Below, one piece after another: positions 36,901 to 45,838 of a stretch of DNA of 64,000 bases. The notes beneath the pieces are model-generated. The model was not told the origin of the DNA. It made no database searches and was given only the letters and a program-made list of their open reading frames with translations. Position 1 is the stretch's first letter, and each line of letters starts with the position of its first letter. The DNA is from Salvelinus alpinus. Lineage: Eukaryota; Chordata; Actinopteri; Salmoniformes; Salmonidae. The DNA lies in NCBI RefSeq assembly GCF_045679555.1, contig NC_092091.1, positions 66,047,291-66,111,290 on the forward strand. Direction: 5' to 3'. The position numbers and the translations under genes are program-made.

Positions 36901-38810
36901 AATCTGTCTTCTCATTGGACAGGTTCAGGTAGTACCTCCCTGTTTCACTAAGTTTCAAAACATTCCTTTAATGAACACAACCCAGACATGGGAGGAACCA
37001 TTCATAGAGCCACAACAATGAGCTCACTGTCCCCACCAGGCCCTGCTACCATGGCGATGGGAAGTCCACTGAGAGCAGAGGGAGAGCCAGACTGGCTGAC
37101 TGAGACAGAGCCCCCAGGTGACTGATTGATCCAGGCATGATAGCGCGATAACCGCACAGGATGAGTGAAGAGAGGGAAGGAAGAGGGAGGGGAGTAGTGA
37201 TGGGTGTCTTATTAAAGTTACCACTTCCTTCACTCATGTCTGTCTACAATCTTGTCGGGTATTTCTGGTGTAACAAATAGCTTTGAGGACATAGCTGGGT
37301 AACACAGTAGGACTATAGATGATCAAGTGGCCTTTTCTAACCACTGACTGGACTGACTAATAATACATGGAGGTGATGGAGGCATGGAGCCGTCAGGATA
37401 ATGGATAACATGTACTGGTACATAGAGATACATCAATATAGTTCCCTTTGTGCACTGGTATCTGTATAGAACCATAGTGAGATGAAACAAACTGTTGCCC
37501 AGAACATATTATGCTGTCCTGGGCAACCCACTACACTGAGTGGATAACATCCAGCTCTCTCAGACATCCTAACAAAAGGACAGTGATTTCACAGGGGTCT
37601 GGAGAGGGAGAGATAAGGCTGAAGCCATTGACTGTCAATGAAAGTCTACCTATTTTTCTGAAATGTTTTCCTCAATACAGGGTCCCGGGGGGTGCCTACT
37701 TAGCAGGCTGGGCTTTTCCAGGAATTCTAAGACCCAAACTCAATAGCACTCCTATCAGGCTATTAATTAGCCAAAATGTAGGCAATTAAGACTCAGCTGG
37801 AGCCGTATTGTAGTGCCAACTTGCCTGCAGAGAGGGTCAAAGATCTATAAAATGTCCTATATTTCAGAATATGATTCTGTTGAAACCCTTAACAGTGAAC
37901 TTCACAGGCCTAACATTTATATTATCCCATAGAGCGGCGCACATTTGGCCCAGAGTCGTCCTGGTTAGGGTTTGGCCGGTGTAGGCCGTAATTGTAAATA
38001 AGAATTTGTTCTTAACTGACTTGCCTAGTTAAATAGGTTAAAAATAAAGGTTAAAAATAAATAAAAATGATAAATGCTGAGAATGATACACAAAAATGAA
38101 ACAGATTGAACATAATAATTTCAGGCCTCTTGGTGTTACTGTGTTGTTACTGTGTTATTACTGTTCTACGTCCAGCAACGTGAGCTCCGACCCCATTTTA
38201 CAGTAAATTATGTTTGTGTTTCCAGGCCTTACTGTATTCTATTCTCTGTAGCTGAGAGGGGTGGAGACTCCTGCCAACTCCCTCCCACTGGGGTGAACTG
38301 AGGCTGAATAGAGAAGGGAGGAGCTAGTAGACAGTCATTATTTCAGTTACATACTGTAGCCGTTCAGTTACCACAATGAGGTCTGGGGCTGAGAGGGTTC
38401 ACGTTCATGGGCGGGATTGTAGGAATTTAGGTTGTAGGATTTAGGAAATGTTTGTATTATAGGTTCTGCGGTGGGGTTTGGAGTTATGGTTCCAATTATA
38501 AGAGTTTGTGTTTTAAGAGTTTGAGGAAGAGCTTCTGGGTTAAAGTGATTGGGCTACAATGATATGCATTTAGTGTTCTGAGGGTTTGAGTTAGGGCCTG
38601 GGTTCTACGAGATTGAGCTATACAAGTTAAACAAGGGTTTTGAGCTGAAGTTATATCTAAGGTTACAGACAGAGTTGTGGTTTTGTTTACCTGTGCCCAG
38701 TGGTTCTTGAACACGATCATGCAGGTCTCTGGGTCCACCCCTTTCAGGACCAGGGCCTCCCCCTGTCTGCCATCCCTGTTTCCGTTGGCAACCATGGAGG
38801 CCATCATCAT
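19156..38810 (-). CDS. fhip1a: fhip1a (FAM160A1): FHF complex subunit HOOK-interacting protein 1A, complete coding region in 12 exons
   Basis: FHIP proteins join AKTIP/FTS and a Hook adaptor in the FHF complex, which links dynein to endosomal Rab-positive membranes. Twelve minus-strand exons join in phase: 38810-38691, 35923-35612, 35438-35239, 35146-34975, 32952-32707, 32560-32393, 28551-28472, 28117-27915, 24793-23720, 23363-23185, 20255-20135 and 19349-19156. They sum to 3,069 nt, or 1,022 residues plus TAA, close to the human length (about 1,040). The N-terminal ~500 residues form the helical RAI16-like part (KGVDPETCMIVFKNHWAQ at the start). The 1,074-nt exon (about residues 501-858) is acidic and low in order. 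The end is helical again and finishes LSHVPMEE. The start uses three ATGs in a row behind GTCACC. No lesion was seen. Introns hold a Tc1 element, a LINE, a 43-nt array and a donor-spanning array. Confidence 0.93.
20135..20255 (-). CDS. fhip1a: fhip1a exon 11
   Basis: 121 nt, acceptor ATATCAG, donor CAAG|GTGAGA. It encodes VLASLKNQIEQQASTKKDFP and ELITFAQHCLLARESSVKGQ. A Tc1-like element ends only about 53 nt upstream of the acceptor. Confidence 0.92.
20309..21867. mobile_element. Tc1-like transposon, complete ends, dead transposase
   Basis: Both ends read CAGTGCCTTCAGAAAGTATT inward and continue identical for about 38 nt. Each is flanked by TA, the Tc1/mariner target. The 1.56 kb interior has only short broken reading frames and no recognisable DDE triad. 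The sequence resembles a family common in salmonids and pike. It sits in fhip1a intron 10, about 53 nt from the 3' splice site of exon 11. Confidence 0.88.
22608..22720. mobile_element. Palindromic MITE (TAGTGCACTA family)
   Basis: The arms CTATATAGTGCACTACTTTT and AAAAGTAGTGCACTATATAG are perfect inverted copies around CCAGGGTCCATAAGGCTCTGG. The outer ends TCCTAAATGG and CCATTTGGGA also pair. It can fold into a long hairpin. Confidence 0.75.
23185..23363 (-). CDS. fhip1a: fhip1a exon 10
   Basis: 179 nt, acceptor CTTCCTGTAG, donor TATCAG|GTACAG. It encodes GPFVSVLLSRLENMLDNSLH and on to FLLNTNMVFQPSVRSLYQ, the best-conserved C-terminal block of FHIP1 proteins. Confidence 0.94.
23720..24793 (-). 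CDS. fhip1a: fhip1a exon 9 (large, acidic)
   Basis: 1,074 nt, acceptor TTTTTCAG, donor TTTACAG|GTAAGA. It begins ETVDTFLEEDGSSYSCVIGS then EIYLDVNYLHYLYNARLGIS, followed by a Pro-, Glu- and Ser-rich stretch (DSEFNLEEDHFKES, MEEDEVDFSSFSMDTPE). The long single exon with a disordered middle is typical of the family. Confidence 0.94.
24899..24985. repeat. (GA)n microsatellite
   Basis: A GA run of about 40 units, preceded by GACA repeats (24845-24898), is read as CT on the fhip1a strand. It lies about 110-190 nt upstream of the exon 9 acceptor. Confidence 0.95.
25261..27163. repeat. 43-nt minisatellite, about 44 copies, in fhip1a intron 8
   Basis: The unit is GGGGATAGGAATAATGCATT followed by ATCAATAGAACACGTTCTAC and TAC. 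Units are nearly identical. The commonest difference is ATCAATAG against ATGAATAG; rarer ones are AGACGTT, CTATAAC and CATGTT. Steps are a constant 43 nt. It holds no exon bases. Confidence 0.95.
27915..28117 (-). CDS. fhip1a: fhip1a exon 8
   Basis: 203 nt, acceptor GTTCTCCAG, donor CCATGG|GTAAGA. It encodes RYLIPCNHMMLSQRRVVKER and on to DFYSVSAAKILALTPSCCS and KGTDNSPNTGTM. Confidence 0.93.
28472..28551 (-). CDS. fhip1a: fhip1a exon 7
   Basis: 80 nt, acceptor GTTTTCTAG, donor TTGAG|GTGAGT. It encodes LGTVSLALFQTLIGLYCEDV and MLQLILR. Confidence 0.93.
28960..30260 (+). mobile_element. 5'-truncated non-LTR retrotransposon (reverse transcriptase pseudogene)
   Basis: The + strand encodes DLAKAFDSVNHRILIGRLNS, then MGVPQGSILGPTLFSVYIND (RT block 4), then LYADNTTLYTSG. 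The catalytic block, normally ADD, reads ADN, so the active site is lost. A frameshift near 29390-29410 moves the frame to DGSDLEYVDNYNYLGVWLD and the C-terminal part, which stops at 30003. A LINE 3' UTR follows (ATTTGCACACACTGTATATA near 30240). It lies antisense in fhip1a intron 6. Confidence 0.9.
30440..30870. promoter_or_regulatory. Candidate intronic enhancer with near-perfect X-box
   Basis: This is a repeat-free AT-rich block with homeodomain-like AATTAGATAG (30571-30580) and ATTGCCATGGCAACAAT (30590-30606). The core is one base from the RFX palindrome GTTGCCATGGCAAC. Function is inferred from motif and context only. Confidence 0.3.
30964..32441 (-). repeat. Donor-spanning minisatellite of fhip1a (48/49/53-nt units, 30 copies)
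   Basis: On the gene strand the 53-nt unit is GT plus the last 51 nt of exon 6 (codons for NVHILDTLVSRINTPFQ), so it is almost wholly coding sequence. GCTGACCAGC (plus strand) occurs 30 times; 29 copies are intronic and one is exon 6 itself. Shorter units lack 5 or 4 nt near the donor. Every copy keeps CAG|GTAACG or CAG|GTAC. Substitutions are few (GGATG/GGAAG, GCGTG/GCATG, GATGCGG/GATGTGG). The copy furthest from the exon ends CAG|GTACGGG, probably the ancestral intron start. Confidence 0.95.
32393..32560 (-). CDS. fhip1a: fhip1a exon 6
   Basis: 168 nt, acceptor TTTCTCTCTAG, donor TTCCAG|GTAACG. It encodes LTLEEVMTTTAYLDLFVRSV and on to FILLHRHENVHILDTL and VSRINTPFQ, in phase with exon 7 (LGTVSLALFQ). 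The donor nearest the exon gives the family-like join; 29 further donor copies follow. Confidence 0.92.
32707..32952 (-). CDS. fhip1a: fhip1a exon 5
   Basis: 246 nt (82 codons), acceptor CCTCCTCTAG, donor CACAAG|GTCAGT. It encodes VLATGLSGLYSSLPTKLEVP and on to DWLHMPTLVQFLNSLEFCNA and FLVPVLAPALHK. Confidence 0.94.
32953..34974. other. fhip1a intron 4
   Basis: There are no exons or tandem arrays apart from a short poly-C run (33906-33919) and one SINE (33985-34183). The rest looks unique and AT-rich. Confidence 0.5.
33985..34183 (-). mobile_element. tRNA-derived SINE, minus orientation
   Basis: Read on the minus strand it has an A-box-like TAATGGTTAGAGCGTTGG, a B-box GGATCGAATCC, the core CAAGGCAGTTAACCCACTG and the tail TTAAATAAAGGTTT. 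ACCTCTAGTT at 33967-33976 and 34184-34193 looks like a 10-bp target-site duplication. Confidence 0.85.
34975..35146 (-). CDS. fhip1a: fhip1a exon 4
   Basis: 172 nt, acceptor TTGTTACAG, donor GTCCG|GTGAGG. It encodes SEDQGAANFLIFSLLIPFIH and on to ALLLIMSLSAENQRVAQHIA and ENTYFCP, a core FHIP helical repeat. Confidence 0.95.
35239..35438 (-). CDS. fhip1a: fhip1a exon 3
   Basis: 200 nt, acceptor TTTTTCTAAG, donor ACCAG|GTGAGT. It encodes MYEMIVGQARQPLLHHKPVL and on to LLNQLCCVLAKDQSVLELFF and HT. Confidence 0.95.
35612..35923 (-). CDS. fhip1a: fhip1a exon 2
   Basis: 312 nt (104 codons), acceptor TCCCTTCAG, donor CTCAAG|GTAGGT. It encodes VVKILEKHDPLRSNTSSNMA and on to NYVEHMLFLLMEEDAGQAGA and FLWSLRRQFTDEMKLEQLK. 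Confidence 0.95.
35924..38690. other. fhip1a intron 1 (between coding exons 1 and 2)
   Basis: No exon is visible. A SINE remnant lies near its upstream end (37921-38065). The rest appears unique. Confidence 0.5.
37921..38065 (+). mobile_element. SINE 3' portion
   Basis: GTTTGGCCGGTGTAGGCCGT is followed by AAGAATTTGTTCTTAACTGA, CTTGCCTAGTTAAATAGG and an AAAATAAAGG tail. This is the 3' half of a tRNA-derived SINE related to the copy at 33985. Confidence 0.75.
38691..38810 (-). CDS. fhip1a: fhip1a exon 1 (first coding)
   Basis: Coding starts at the first of three tandem ATGs (38810, 38807, 38804) behind GGTCACC. It encodes MMMASMVANGNRDGRQGEAL and VLKGVDPETCMIVFKNHWAQ, donor CACAG|GTAAAC. The conserved VDPETC motif is 25-30 residues from the start, as in the family. 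Which of the ATGs is used is uncertain. Confidence 0.9.
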
Positions 38811-38934
38811 GGTGACCAGATCTAGTGTGGGTTAAACCATTACGCAGGACGGAGGGGGGTAGAGGGGGAGAGTCCTCACTGGAGACCGGCTGAGACCACT
38901 TGCACAGGGGTGTGAGGGAACACTGGGGATCTGC
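38811..38934 (-). other. fhip1a: Probable fhip1a 5' UTR part of the first coding exon
   Basis: Upstream of the ATG, candidate acceptors are CACACTAG at 38822 and TTCTGCAG near 38933 on the minus strand. The exon probably begins at one of them and further non-coding exons lie to the right. I could not fix the transcription start. Confidence 0.3.
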
Positions 38935-39399
38935 AGAACACAGAAAACATCATGTCATCATCCTGTACATGCAGATGGAGAATCAGTAGTTTGTCATTGT
39001 TCAAACCTATAACAATACATACTATGGCATACTGTAGTAGTAGCTGACAGATTAAGACTACTGTTAGCACAGGACAGATTAAGACTACTGTAGCCATAGG
39101 ACAGATTCAGGGTGATTGATTGGGACATACTGTACAGTTGACCACTAGCCAAATAAACCACACAAACACTGCAGCAGCCTGCAACACGGTCTTCTCTCCC
39201 CCTGGATTCACAGCAGCTAGGCATGCGAGAGACAAGAGGGGGAAAACAATGACAGGGCACAGGCAGAGAGGAAGAGAGCGAGCGAGAGGGGGAGACACTC
39301 AGCCGGTGGCACAACCCATGCCCTCTATTCCTCAGCTCGACAAGTGCCTGCCAAAATGCTTACCCAGGGAAAAGTGGTGATCGCTTTGTAATAATAGAA

Positions 39400-39545
39400 G
39401 CCATTTAGCAGACGCTTTTTCCCAAAGCGACGTACAGTCGTGCTCGCATACATTTGTAAGTATGGGCGGTCCCGGGAATTGAACCCACTATGCTGGCGTT
39501 GCAAGCTCCATGCTCTAGCAACTGAGCTACAGAGGACCACAGAGT
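39400..39545 (-). mobile_element. HpaI-like tRNA-derived SINE, minus orientation
   Basis: On the minus strand: GTAGCTCAGTTGCTAGAGCA (A-box region), GGGTTCAATTCCCGGG (B-box region) and the LINE-related tail AAAAGCGTCTGCTAAATGGC. Confidence 0.8.
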
Positions 39546-42500
39546 TACAGACGTAACGCCTCGCTAGGACGCTACAATGCACAGTGAATTCCATAAGGTC
39601 CCAGTGACACCACTTTCATCACTCACTCATCTTGTGACACCAGAAGAGATTATGACGTATGACAATAGAGTGTGTATTACCAGCTAGTGGGCCCGTGAGA
39701 ACTAATAAAACACCATTCTTTCCATGAATTTTCTGGAACTGTTTTGGTATGTAAAATATGTTGACTTTGTCTGTAGCCTAAAGTTATGTTGATTCTGTTG
39801 GTTCTAGCTCTGTCCAGAAGCGCCTGAGAAAATGTGTGTCCCTCACATATCTAGAGAGTGAGGTCAGGTGTTCGTTTCTCACACTGCTCGTCAGTCGGGA
39901 ACCAAAATAATGATTAAAAGTACTAAAAATAACTTGTCTGTCAAGACACTGCAGAACTATTCCAGCCTTAGAGTTTAACTGCTACACACTTAGACCTGTA
40001 TCCCCACAGATTGAAATAAAACCCAAATACACTCTCTATGCTTATACCAGCACCGATGGAATTTGCAATGCACAGAGCCACTGGGAACTTAATTATGTGT
40101 CTGTGACAGTCAGATAACAATAGGTGCAAGCCAGGGTTATTTGTTGCTTCCCTTGTAAAGGAGGTGATTGTACAGGAAAGAGGACCATTGCTGCAAACAA
40201 AAGCTAGGCTATCTGCTAACATGGTGTAGTGCAACAGGCCATCTCCCTCCCCGCCCCAGTCCCTGCTCAGGTCAGTTATAAATAGGACTATAACTCAGGA
40301 CGGAGGATATTTGGATTCTATTATCTTCCTAGAATCCCATGTTTCCGTTCCTCCGGGGACAGTGAACGGAGACTATGGCGGTTCTGAGAATCAGATGATT
40401 TTCATTCTAGATTCTAGTACCATGTGATGTCATTGGCCAAGTACCCACATCGGATGGGTGTATTTCTGAGAACAACTGATGGCATGGATATAATCTGTTG
40501 AACAACAGATCAAACTTTGAAGACTTGATAACAGACTAACAATTGGGACTGACTAGACAGTAAATTAAAAAAACTGGGCTACCGACTCAACCTGACAACA
40601 ATGCAAACAAACGCACAATACCTAGTTAGCCGTTGCTCGGTACTAGCATATAATCAACCAGGTCAGTAAACAACATTTTAGGACAATGTCTTCTATTGAA
40701 GACGTCTGCTTCCTACAGCGTACAATAACAACACATGAATTGCAGCCATGCACTGCAGGAGTTCAACTGTAACCCTCCTGCTGGAAGCAGAAGCAGCTGC
40801 AGACCACAATGACCAATTAGAGATCAGAAAGGCTGCCCCTCAAACGGCCTCTCAACCAATCACGGCCAAGTCAAACTTTTTTTTGAATGGTTTCGACCCA
40901 CTTGAAGAGGAGAGACTCAACAACCAACCACAGAGCTTGGCCCAACAGAGAGACACTGAAACACTCATGCTAAAGCTAAACACATCTGTTTTTAGTTAAC
41001 ACAGGGAACGTGCCTTATAGGAATGCATGGAGCAGGGTCACCCAGGACAGAAATCGCTGAAATTCCTACCTCTGTTTCACCATGGTTGCTCGTCCTGTAT
41101 CGACAATACAGAATGTCCCCTCTTTACATCCAGACACACCCAGTCCTGTGGAGATAGAGAGAGAGGGAAAAGTCTAACTTTGACACAAAAGTAATGTGGT
41201 ACGGAGCAGTGGAATGACTGGAGACTAGAGCTATGTGAGGAAGTGACTGGGCGATGTGAGTAAGAGGCTCAGAACACCACTGACTGTAGAGAGAGAGGGG
41301 GAGTAACATACAGAGAGAGAAAGAGGGAGTAACACAGAGAGAAAGAGAGCAATCCAACAACCCCCGCCACATCCACACACACTAAACAAGCATGGAGACA
41401 AAGGTGCCAAACTACAAACTAACATCTTCTGAAAGAACATAATAAATGTCATCATCATTTGTTGAATAATCATGCTACTGTTCACTCCAATTAGAGTTGT
41501 GATATAATTGGCGTCCCTGGTCAACCATGAGTCCCCCTCTCCTCCCTTTACATGCTATGACCTCTGACACGGTCACACTGAGGCACCATGGGAAACCTGT
41601 CACAACATCTTACAGCGCGCAGAAAGACTTGACTTCTACGATGTAACCACTGACCACACTCTTAGAGGGAGGCGCGATCACGGAAGTCCACACACGTCAA
41701 ATAAAACACAAGCTAAAACATTCTAGGCATTCTCGACCCCACCAACAACCATACAAAATGCACTGCACACCAGTCATGTCCAAGTCGACTTACTCTGTAG
41801 CGACAACTCTGAAATGTTTCCCAGAAGATCATATCGGCATGATGTATTGTAAACATTAACCGCAGTCGGAGCTCAGTGTTTTTGTGTGTGCCCCCCACCC
41901 AGCCATAAAACACCCATTCCGCTGCCCAGACTGTGGCTGTAGTTCCACAAGGGACCTGCTCCACCTATGGAGGGGAAGTGGGGGTCCAGGTCCAGCTGGG
42001 TCAACGCAAACAGAGAGGGGAGGGGAAAGGAGGAGAGAGGGTGTTCTCTAAAGGAATCCACACCTCCATTCGTTCTCACACCCTCTACTCTCCCATATAG
42101 AGAAGCCATAAAGCACTAAACCTCTCAAGTACAGATTTGTAACAAGTTCTTAGTTTCACACTAAAAAGCCCCACTATAGTCCTGCACTGCTACCAACAAG
42201 ACCCTTGGTCTGGACACAAACAACTCACCAAATACCACCAAATACCACATTCTCAAAGCTCAGCTTCTTCCTATAACAAGCACTCTTCTCATGGAGTCTG
42301 TTGTGAAGACACAACATACTGGAGACAGTGGGAGATATTTTTACAGTCCTCTGCTTAGTGTCCCAGCCAGATGCATGACCCCCAATTATAGGGTGGAGAG
42401 AGAGACAGTAGTAGCAGTCTGTCGGGTTCCTCCAGTTGGCTGCGTCTCTGTCTTAATGCCACAGTAATACATCCTCTCCTTCCACAGACAGACACATTAC

Positions 42501-43404
42501 CTCCCCAGAGTCTGTGTCCTCAACCTCATGGGGTCAAAACAGGCCTGGTGGTAGATTAGTGTTGTACTTTTATAGTGGTTAACCTACCTAACCTGGACTC
42601 AGACAACAATGCACTGGCAACTACTGTGTCCTGGAATCAAACTGAAGATTATGTTTGTATCTTGGTTTCCTCTTAATATGGTTGGAGTATGACTGAGTGC
42701 CTTTTAAACTTCACTACAGGGCTAATGTGTCCCTGTATAGCTCAGTACTGTCTGTAGCTTAACACTCCTACATATTATATACAGGCTGTATCACAACCGG
42801 CTGTCGTTCAGAGTCCCATAGGGTGGCACACAATTGACCCAGCGTTGTCCGGGTTTGGCCGGTGTAGGCCATCATTGTAAATTGTTCTTAACTGCCTAGC
42901 TACATAACGGTTCCATTTAAAAAAAAAAAATTATATCCTCCCAGTCCCAGTACATTAAGAGGTAACTCTACAGTGTGCCAAGCCTTCAGACTGTGAGCGA
43001 CCTCGAAAATAGAGTCAGTCAGTGATGAGCAATGTTGACCTCTTTAACCTATCCTAAATTCGTTTTTCATTCCTGTTATAGGAAGCTACTTTTTTGTATT
43101 AAATTATGCTGGGATTGACACTGAGTCATTCTAAAAACAAATTATAATCCCAGGAAATTAGAGGTCAAAAATGTATGACTACAGACTCCACACCAGTTGC
43201 CGAAAACACCAACAACTAGTAACTAATCTGAGACACTGGAGACAGAAATGTAGCTACTCCCCTCAGTACTTCCTTTCTATGAGAAAAACATGACCTAAAT
43301 TACACACACGCCCCTACTGTAACCTCACTGCATAGTGCACTGCAGTTGGAAGACATATTGACGATACTACTGTATTGCCTGGAGAGGAGATGCTCCACTT
43401 GCTC
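39546..43404. other. Stretch upstream of fhip1a without recognised genes
   Basis: I see no conserved coding exon. It may be a 5' non-coding intron of fhip1a. Contents are short GA-rich tracts (41155-41350) and a SINE remnant (42815-42935). Confidence 0.4.
42815..42935 (+). mobile_element. SINE 3' remnant
   Basis: GGGTTTGGCCGGTGTAGGCC, then TTGTAAATTGTTCTTAACTG and a poly-A run at 42919-42930. It is a decayed relative of the 37921 copy. Confidence 0.65.
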
Positions 43405-44208
43405 AAAATAGAGCCCAGCAACATACTGTCAAGTCTGAAATAGAGCCCAGCAGCATACTGTCAAGTCTGAAATAGAGCCCAGCAGCATACTGTCAAGTCT
43501 GAAATAGAGCCCAGCAACACACTGTCAAGTCTGAAATAGAGCCCAGCAACACACTGTCAAGTCTGAAATAGAGCCCAGCAACACACTGTCAAGTCTGAAA
43601 TAGAGCCCAGCAGCATACTGTCAAGTCTGAAATAGAGCCCAGCAACACACTGTCAAGTCTGAAATAGAGCCCAGCAACACACTGTCAAGTCTGAAATAGA
43701 GCCCAGCAACACACTGTCAAGTCTGAAATAGAGCCCAGCAACACACTGTCAAGTCTGAAATAGAGCCCAGATACACACTGTCAAGTCTGAAATAGAGCCC
43801 AGCAACACACTGTCAAGTCTGAAATAGAGCCCAGCAACACACTGTCAAGTCTGAAATAGAGCCCAGCAACACACTATCAAGTCTGAAATAGAGCCCAGCA
43901 ACATACTGTCAAGTCTGAAATAGAGCCCAGCAACATACTGTCAAGTCTGAAATAGAGCCCAGCAACATACTGTCAAGTCTGAAATAGAGCCCAGCAACAT
44001 ACTGTCAAGTCTGAAAGAGCCCAGCAACATACTGTCAAGTCTGAAATAGAGCCCAGCAACATACTGTCAAGTCTGAAATAGAGCCCAGCAACATACTGTC
44101 AAGCCTGAAATAGAGCCCAGCAACACACTGTCAAGTCTGAAATAGAGCCCAGCAACATACTGTCAAGTCTGAAATAGAGCCCAGCAACATACTGTCAAGT
44201 CTGAAATA
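43405..44208. repeat. 32-nt minisatellite, about 25 copies
   Basis: The unit is AATAGAGCCCAGCAACACAC followed by TGTCAAGTCTGA, stepping by 32 nt with CACAC/CATAC and AACA/AGCA variants. One unit lacks four bases (near 44016). It runs straight into the next array. Confidence 0.95.
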
Positions 44209-45838
44209 GGGCACTACTTCTATAAAGAGGAGCACCAGGGAGATGGGGCACTACTTCTATAAAGAGGAACACCAAGGAGATGGGGCACTACTTCTATAAA
44301 GAGGAGCACCAAGGAGATGGGGCACCACTTCTATAAAGAGGAGCACCAAGGAGATGGGGCACCACTTCTATAAAGAGGAGCACCAGGGAGATGGGGCACC
44401 ACTTCTATAAAGAGGAGCACCAGGGAGATGGGGCACCACTTCTATAAAGAGGAGCACCAGGGAGATGGGGCACCACTTCTATAAAGAGGAGCACCAGGGA
44501 GATGGGGCACCACTTCTATAAAGAGGAGCACCAAGGAGATGGGGCACCACTTCTATAAAGAGGAGCACCAAGGAGATGGGGCACCACTTCTATAAAGAGG
44601 GGCACCACTTCTATAAAGAGGAGCACCAAGGAGATGGGGCACCACTTCTATAAAAGAGGAGCACCAAGGAGATGGGGCACCACTTCTATAAAAGAGGAGC
44701 ACCAAGGAGATGGGGCACCACTTCTATAAAGAGGGGCACCACTTCTATAAAGAGGAGCACCAAGGAGATGGGGCACCACTTCTATAAAAGAGGAGCACCA
44801 AGGAGATGGGGCACCACTTCTATAAAGAGGAGCACCAAGGAGATGGGGCACCACTTCTATAAAGAGGGGCACCACTTCTATAAAGAGGAGCACCAAGGAG
44901 ATGGGGCACCACTTCTATAAAAGAGGAGCACCAAGGAGATGGGGCACCACTTCTATATAAGAGGAGCACCAGGGAGATGGGGCACCACTTCTATAAAAGA
45001 GGAGCACCAAGGAGATGGGGCACCACTTCTATAAAAGAGGAGCACCAAGGAGATGGGGCACCACTTCTATAAAGAGGAGCACCAGGGAGATGGGGCACCA
45101 CTTCTATATAAGAGGAGCACCAGGGAGATGGAGCACCACTTCTATAAAAGAGGAGCACCAAGGAGATGGGGCACCACTTCTATAAAGAGGAGCACCAGGG
45201 AGATGGGGCACCACTTCTATATAAGAGGAGCACCAGGGAGATGGAGCACCACTTCTATAAAGAGGAGCACCAGGGAGATGGGGCACCACTTCTATATAAG
45301 AGGAGCACCAGGGAGATGGAGCACCACTTCTATAAAGAGGAGCACCAGGGAGATGGGGCACCACTTCTATATAAGAGGAGCACCAGGGAGATGGAGCACC
45401 ACTTCTATAAAGAGGAGCACCAAGGAGATGGGGCACCACTTCTATATAAGAGGAGCACCAGGGAGATGGAGCACCACTTCTATAAAGAGGAGCACCAAGG
45501 AGATGGGGCACCACTTCTATAAAGAGGAGCACCAGGGAGATGGGGCACCACTTCTATATAAGAGGAGCACCAGGGAGATGGGGCACCACTTCTATAAAGA
45601 GGAGCACCAGGGAGATGGAGCACCACTTCTATAAAAGAGGAGCACCAGGGAGATGGAGCACCACTTCTATAAAAGAGGAGCACCAAGGAGATGGGGCACC
45701 ACTTCTATAAAGAGGAGCACCAAGGAGATGGGGCACCACTTCTATAAAAGAGGAGCACCAAGGAGATAGGGCACCACTTCTATAAAAGAGGAGCACCAAG
45801 GAGATAGGGCACCACTTCTATAAAGAGGAGCACCATGG
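44209..45838. repeat. 37/38-nt minisatellite, about 43 copies
   Basis: The unit is GAGGAGCACCAAGGAGATGG followed by GGCACCACTTCTATAAA. Variants are AAGG/AGGG, TATAAAGA/TATAAAAGA/TATATAAGA and GGGGC/GGAGC. Three copies have a nested short duplication GAGGGGCACCACTTCTATAA. It begins where the 32-nt array ends. Confidence 0.95.

Noticed and set aside
41124-42109. Several minus-strand frames of 78-97 codons upstream of fhip1a
   Set aside because: No resemblance to known proteins, overlapping in different frames, and rich in simple sequence.
45053-45686. Open frames of up to 193 codons in the 37/38-nt array
   Set aside because: Repeat artefact with no initiation context or homology.
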